The notes under the pieces: model-generated
The model's database searches: none
Told to the model about the DNA's origin: nothing
Seen by the model: the letters and a program-made list of their open reading frames with translations, nothing else
Made by a program: the position numbers and the translations under genes
In this document: positions 59,429-64,000 of the stretch, in pieces
How positions within the stretch are numbered: position 1 is the first letter of the stretch
Layout of the letters: every line of letters starts with the position of its first letter
NCBI GenBank assembly: GCA_037126765.1
Contig: JBBCBC010000037.1
Span: 7,011,263-7,075,262, forward strand
Direction: 5' to 3'
Origin: Stenogyne calaminthoides
Lineage: Eukaryota > Streptophyta > Magnoliopsida > Lamiales > Lamiaceae
DNA length: 64,000 nt

Positions 59429-61416
59429 TCAAGTAATATTCGAATATTTCTTTATCAATGTCGTTCGTTCACTTATGAACGCGTAAAGAAAAGAAAAGCG
59501 GAGAACAAATGTAGGGAATTGAAACATCTATATATGGCATTGCAGCACTTGATACTTCAGTGCTTTCTACCTGCTTTACAGGTAAATTTATAGTAGGAAA
59601 GTTGTGTGTGGAAGATTAAGTTCAACTCTTGCTACCTTTCCATCACCACTATAATATAGCAACTACTATTTTTGATATGCCCATTGTTTCTGCACAGGGT
59701 AATACCGTAATTTGCATACTCTTTATCAACATAGCTAGTGTGTTCATGAATTGGGGCATGCTTACTTGTTATTTTGTTTTTTTGAAGAAGGGGCATGCTT
59801 ACTTGTTCACCTAAGTAATTAAGTACAAGTATCTCTCTTACCTATCTGATTTCTTTTTTCGCAAATTTGAATATGCAGATATCATAATAATGGTATAAAT
59901 TTTATCTTTTTGCTTTTCTTTTGCGATTCTATACAAGTGATGGAATATTCTAGTTTCTGGGATTGCTCTATCAACTCTTTTCTATTTTGATTTGTTGCAA
60001 CTTCCAATTTAAGTAAAAAAAATTAACCTTGTGTCATGTTTCATCCGAACATAATATGTAAAGTGATGAAAGAAATATTAAATTTAAATTTTAATAGATA
60101 AAATAATTATTCAACTTCATTACTTCAAGCCTTGGTAATTTATACTATATATTACTTGTGTCATTAATTTTCATCATTAAATATCTAAAAAAAAAAATTG
60201 GTATATTATTATTACATCATTAAGACATTAACCTATATTATATTTATACTTCGCAAGATATACACGTTAATATACAAAAAGTAAACTGGTCAATGTTTTT
60301 TATGTACATACTCACCCCAGGCCAGTGATAAAATAGGTATGAATGACATGTAATTTTTTTTTTATCATAATTATTTGAGAGGATATTGATCTAATGACTA
60401 ATATCGATATTAAATTACCTAATAAGCCTAGTCTTTTTAGGGCTGTGCAGGCTAACAACAAATCAACCTAACTTAATAAATAACCCGTTAACTTCTATGT
60501 TTACAGTCACATATCAAATTTTGAAATTAGAGTACATATAAATTTTCTAGATTTTATTTTAGTCACTTTTGGAGTTTATGCATACGCCATGTATTTTTTA
60601 ACAAGTTTGTAACTCATATATTTTATGTTTAGCCATTTTATCAAGAATACCCTTAGCACCTCGCGTTACACAGTGCCTCGTGTTAGTGATGGTGCTATTA
60701 AGGGTACATTTGGCAAAAGTTACTAAAAATAATATATTAACTACAAATGGTTAAAAACATCATTATAAGTTTCAAAAGTTACTATTTTCTCTCATTTCCA
60801 CATATGGAATATTTCCCCCGAAAAGGGATATAGGCTAAATATATTTCTAAACGCGTAGAAATATATTTAGAAGTAAGTAAATGTGACATGTTATAATGTA
60901 TGAAGTTATTTTTTTTTTGTATTTTAGCCCTAAATGCAATTACGATTCCAGTCATCCATTTTTCTAAACCAACCAGCCATGTGAATGAGGGAAAGCACGT
61001 CTCACTTTCTGACAAATTATGTTCTAGTTTATGACTAATTGCCAAGTTGATTTACTTTTCCACGTGTTTTCAATTAAATTAAGCCAGGTTCAGAAGTCCT
61101 ATATAGATTATAGATAATGCATTACCTGTCATATCATAGTTTAAGAAAACTATTAATTTTTTAATTAGTCAATAATAAAAATGAAGACCACTTTATCTTT
61201 TCAGCCGTGGAATCGAACATTACTTTTCAAGTTGCATTTGAATATTCAGAAAACTTTCCGATTTATTCCTCGCACATGATTCAATGAACATGAAATTAGT
61301 TAACCACAACAAGGTACATGGATTCAGAACCAGATAATGAAATCAATTATTCAACAAAAAATATTACAACAAAAGAAATAAAACCGTAACATGATCAACA
61401 AATTAAATGATGAATT
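59429..61416. other. Intergenic between convergent genes
   Basis: Contains the 3' UTRs of the flanking genes, which face each other, and AT-rich sequence. A perfect hairpin lies at 60,835-60,870. The GGGGCATGCTTACTTGTT block is repeated at 59,753 and 59,790. No exon is supported. Confidence 0.45.
60835..60870. repeat. Perfect 15-bp hairpin
   Basis: The arms CTAAATATATTTCTA and TAGAAATATATTTAG are separated by AACGCG. It lacks the G/C-rich stem and U tract of a bacterial terminator and lies in a plant intergenic region. Role unknown. Confidence 0.85.
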
Positions 61417-63183
61417 TCAATCATCAAGCTCAATCTTAACGTCATGAATGGTGATTGAACCGACGGCGGTGGTCGGAACCAAAGTCACCAACACATGATC
61501 ATCATCATCCGCGTCAAGATCCTCCATAATGTCCGTAATCGACAATCTCAACTGCGTCTTGATCTTCTTCCCGTGTTTATGCTTATGTGGCACATTCACG
61601 AAACTTCCGGCGAACTCAGTGTTCTCCTCCGTCGTCACGACATCATCTTCGTCGTTAATGTAAACGTCGAACTTAGCATAAACGTCTCTATCCAATTCAA
61701 TCCCTTTAATTACCAAAATCTCCTCCACCTCATCCTTCTCCTTCTTGCTCCTCTTCTTCTTCGGCCTTTTCACCATCACTTTCAAAACCCGATCCAGCTT
61801 CGCCGGGAAAACCTCCCTCGGGCTACCAGCGTCCGCGGCTTTCGCCCTCCCAAGCTTCTTCAGTTTCCTCAAAACTGAAGAAACTCGGGGCTGGGGGCGG
61901 CTCTCCAGCCACGGAGTCTCCACTTTCTGGTAATCGTACCCGAGTTTAGTGTTATCCAGACAGTCGCGGACCTTGACACGGACCATCTGCGCATTTTCGT
62001 CGTAAAAAATGAAAGCCGAGTCGAGGAAGTCACGGTCCGTGATGTCCTGCCGCCTTCCTCCGAGTGACTTCCACAAACTCCACATCCTATCGATATTAGA
62101 GTGATGAGCGTAGAAAACCGGGTCCCGAGCCGCTGAGTAGAAATTCCCCATGTTCTCCATATTCCTTTGGGTCCGATCGCCCGTCCACACATGAACCGGG
62201 CCATGAGGAATATTCTCGATCGACCCGCTTCCCTGATTCGGGTCATCCCCTCGCCTGTACGGGCTCCCGAAGAAAAGCCGAGGGGTTTTCGAGTTTGACA
62301 CCATTTGCCTGTACATGACGGTCAAATTCCTCTTATATTGTTGGTCGGCGGAAATGTTGAGATCCGAGCCGCCGTAGTTTAAGTCGAGCGTAGTCGGTGG
62401 CTGATGTAGTCGGTCGCGGAACTGGTCGTACAACGGGGAGTTCTGCTTCGCGTAAATAGCCGGGAGGCTCATTCCTCCAGGAGCATCCCAGTTCCAGAAT
62501 GGCATAGCGAAAGACGGGTCGTCGATTAATTTTCCCAAGATTCTCTCGAAGAAGTAGAGATAGTATCGGTGGAAGGGGAAGAATAGCCACGAGTCGTGGA
62601 CTTGGAGCTCGAGGTTAGGGAAGCCGACTTGGTCGTAAGCTCCGTCGCAATAGGCGCAATGCACGTTGGCTTGTTGCTTGAAGCTACGTGGATCGTCGTC
62701 GGGGAGGGCGCGCATGAGCTCAATGGCTTTGTTGAATTTGGCTAGGTAGGCGTCGTCGACTAAGTGGGCGGCGGGGCGGAGGCGGAGCTTGGAGGGTGGT
62801 GGAGGGAATTTGTAGTCGATGATTTGGGAGGTTGGCGGGGGGCAGCAGTTTGTTGGGGCTGCGCCGGCTGGAAGGTCGGCGGGGCCGCATTTTGTGACGT
62901 CGGGGGCTGAGATAGGGGAGGCGAAGGCGAACGGGGAGGTGGCGAGAGTGGAGGCGCCGTACAGCCCGGCTCCCAGCCCGATTAGAACATTTCTCCTGTC
63001 AAACTTGTTTGGTTGGGTGGATTCTTGATTGTTGTTATCGGTTGATTTGCATGATATTTTGTAGGTGTGGGAGGTGGGTTTTTTGATCTTGGGGAAATGA
63101 CTTGGTTTAGCCAAGAAGGGAGCGGAGGGGTTGGAGGTGGTGGAAAGGGTGGTTATAGGGTGTGAGATAAAGGAAGAAGCCAT
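61417..63183 (-). CDS. PPO: Polyphenol oxidase (catechol oxidase), plastid-targeted
   Basis: An intronless gene of 588 residues. It oxidises o-diphenols (and perhaps monophenols) to quinones in the thylakoid lumen, causing browning and anti-herbivore defence. Residues 1-60 are a Ser/Thr-rich plastid transit peptide. RRNVLIGLGAGLYGASTLA (63-81) is a twin-arginine lumen signal. Copper site A uses His175 (HCAYC), His196 and His205; Cys179 is placed to form the family's Cys-His thioether. Copper site B uses His327 and His331 (HGPVHVW) and His361 (DPVFYAHHSN), with Phe357 as the likely gate. A DWL-type segment (389-425) and the C-terminal KFDVYINDED region (504-513) follow. A Lys-rich linker (469-483) lies between them. 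All catalytic residues are present. An in-frame ATG 84 bp upstream was rejected because it precedes the TATA-like box (63,218-63,226). A copia LTR begins at 63,334, only about 150 bp upstream. Confidence 0.95.
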   Translation of the reverse strand: MASSFISHPITTLSTTSNPSAPFLAKPSHFPKIKKPTSHTYKISCKSTDNNNQESTQPNKFDRRNVLIGLGAGLYGASTLATSPFAFASPISAPDVTKCGPADLPAGAAPTNCCPPPTSQIIDYKFPPPPSKLRLRPAAHLVDDAYLAKFNKAIELMRALPDDDPRSFKQQANVHCAYCDGAYDQVGFPNLELQVHDSWLFFPFHRYYLYFFERILGKLIDDPSFAMPFWNWDAPGGMSLPAIYAKQNSPLYDQFRDRLHQPPTTLDLNYGGSDLNISADQQYKRNLTVMYRQMVSNSKTPRLFFGSPYRRGDDPNQGSGSIENIPHGPVHVWTGDRTQRNMENMGNFYSAARDPVFYAHHSNIDRMWSLWKSLGGRRQDITDRDFLDSAFIFYDENAQMVRVKVRDCLDNTKLGYDYQKVETPWLESRPQPRVSSVLRKLKKLGRAKAADAGSPREVFPAKLDRVLKVMVKRPKKKRSKKEKDEVEEILVIKGIELDRDVYAKFDVYINDEDDVVTTEENTEFAGSFVNVPHKHKHGKKIKTQLRLSITDIMEDLDADDDDHVLVTLVPTTAVGSITIHDVKIELDD

Positions 63184-63217
63184 GTTGTTATGGGATGCAT
63201 TACATTGGATTGGTATT

Positions 63218-63226
63218 AATTTATAG
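63218..63226 (-). promoter_or_regulatory. TATA-like box of the PPO gene
   Basis: CTATAAATT on the minus strand, about 35 bp upstream of the chosen ATG. If used, the 5' UTR would be only a few bases, so the true start could be different. Confidence 0.4.
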
Positions 63227-63333
63227 GCTAGGCTATTGTTTTGGACGGATGGATAGTGGGGACGCACACTATTCTATGCATATTAAAATAATTAATTTAA
63301 TGTAAATTAAATATGAAGCTTCTTCTATTAATA

Positions 63334-63510
63334 TGTGTAAAGATGATTAGAATATCACCATTGAATTGGTGATAGGAGAAATCTGTTATTAATAGAACGA
63401 TTACATGAATACAACAACTTTCGCAAGATACACGGGAGATTTACATGGAAATAATATAAAATACATAAATACATGGTCAAAAGAATAATTTCTATTCTTT
63501 ATCTCTAATA
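63334..63510 (-). repeat. 3' LTR of the right-edge copia element
   Basis: 177 bp between the polypurine tract and the PPO upstream region. Its outer border is set by alignment with the other LTR and is uncertain by a few bases. Confidence 0.75.
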
Positions 63511-64000
63511 CCCCCCGTCAAGCTCCGAGTGGGGTGAAGGCACACACAGAGCTTGGAACGAAGAAACTCAAATGCCGGACGAGGGAGGCTCTTCGTGAAG
63601 ATGTCTGCTATCTGAAGATGTGAAGGAACAAAGCTAGTAGATAACTTCCCAGAAGAGACGAGCTCACGAACAAAGTGATAGTCCAAATCAATATGCTTGC
63701 ACGCTTATAGGGCAAATGATTTAAACTCAAGAACAGGGCACTCTTATTGTCACACAAAAGAGTCGGACGAGAAGTTATGTTTGAACGGAGCTCAAGGAGA
63801 AGATTAGTGACCCAAACCAATTCAGAAGTTGCATTAAGCTAATGCCCTACTTTCAGATTCACGGCTTGATCGGACATCCGTTGGTTGTTTCTTAGCAGAC
63901 CAAAAACAAGATTTCCCCAATAAAAATAGAGTAACCATAGGTGGAACGACGCTGCGTCTCGGTCTGCAACGGGCCCAACGAGATCGGAATAACCCAAAAA
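63511..64000 (-). pseudogene. copia RNase H region, partial and frameshifted
   Basis: The C-terminal part of a copia polyprotein in two or more frames. It includes LLCDNKSALFLS (near 63,740) and IADIFTKSLPRPAFEFLRSK. It runs out of the window. Confidence 0.85.

Larger units (their letters stand above)
63334..64000 (-). mobile_element. Second copia element of the same family, cut by the window edge
   Basis: An LTR-like segment (63,334-63,510) starts TGTGTAAAGATGATTAGAAT and ends CTAATA. It aligns with the LTR of the first copia element (AATATCACC and GGTGAT blocks, CTTTATCTCTAATA end). A CGGGGGG polypurine tract adjoins it. On the minus strand the RNase H end follows (63,686-63,520: DYHFVRELVSSGK, ADIFTKSLP, SKLCVCLHPT). 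Upstream frames to 64,000 are shifted. The rest lies outside the window, so target duplication and intactness cannot be judged. Confidence 0.88.

Noticed and set aside
61495..61933. Plus-strand ORFs over the PPO gene
   Set aside because: They are antisense to a long, motif-rich PPO frame.
63184..63267. Upstream in-frame ATG that would lengthen polyphenol oxidase to 616 residues
   Set aside because: It lies upstream of the TATA-like box, and the added 28 residues do not look like a transit peptide. The start at 63,183 gives a typical plastid presequence.

Overview
This is nuclear DNA from a flowering plant. It is AT-rich, its genes have spliced exons with GT-AG introns, and it is crowded with plant-type transposons. 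The proteins suggest a eudicot, probably an asterid and perhaps Lamiales. That placement rests on the style of the polyphenol oxidase and NAC proteins and was not tested by a search. No rRNA, tRNA or CRISPR is visible.

Layout. From 1 to about 13,500 there is no intact gene. The stretch holds foldback elements, two Stowaway-like elements, several tandem repeats, a probable solo LTR (7,291-8,242) and a broken hAT transposase (8,243-10,372). A three-exon NAC transcription factor lies on the minus strand at 13,554-14,835. From 17,255 to 25,366 sits a complete but decayed Ty1/copia retrotransposon on the minus strand, with its LTRs and 5-bp target duplication. A 3.7-kb CACTA-like element has inserted into its reverse transcriptase/RNase H region. 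From about 26,100 to 33,850 a roughly 4-kb segment is tandemly duplicated. Each copy carries a two-exon gene for a TIR-domain-only protein; copy A is intact and copy B is broken. From 36,979 to 45,282 is a Helitron with a duplicated 5' end, a decayed Pif1-type helicase fragment and a decayed RPA70-like gene. From 45,300 to 49,900 there are only small repeats.

The right 14 kb is gene-dense. It holds a nine-exon COP1-interacting-protein-7-like gene (50,048-54,507, plus), a nine-exon proline-rich gene of the Arabidopsis At4g04980 type (55,923-59,428, plus, with one apparent 1-bp frameshift), and an intronless plastid polyphenol oxidase (61,417-63,183, minus). A second copia element of the same family runs off the right edge. 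Its 3' LTR begins only about 150 bp upstream of the polyphenol oxidase start, in the same orientation.

The genes do not form a pathway. They cover development or senescence regulation (NAC), light signalling (CIP7-like), immune signalling (TIR-only) and defensive phenolic oxidation (PPO). The main story is transposon nesting, including several foldback elements with 9-bp target duplications. Some regions (22,780-25,180 and the flanks of duplication copy B) look like patchworks of nearby sequence, so assembly error must be considered there.
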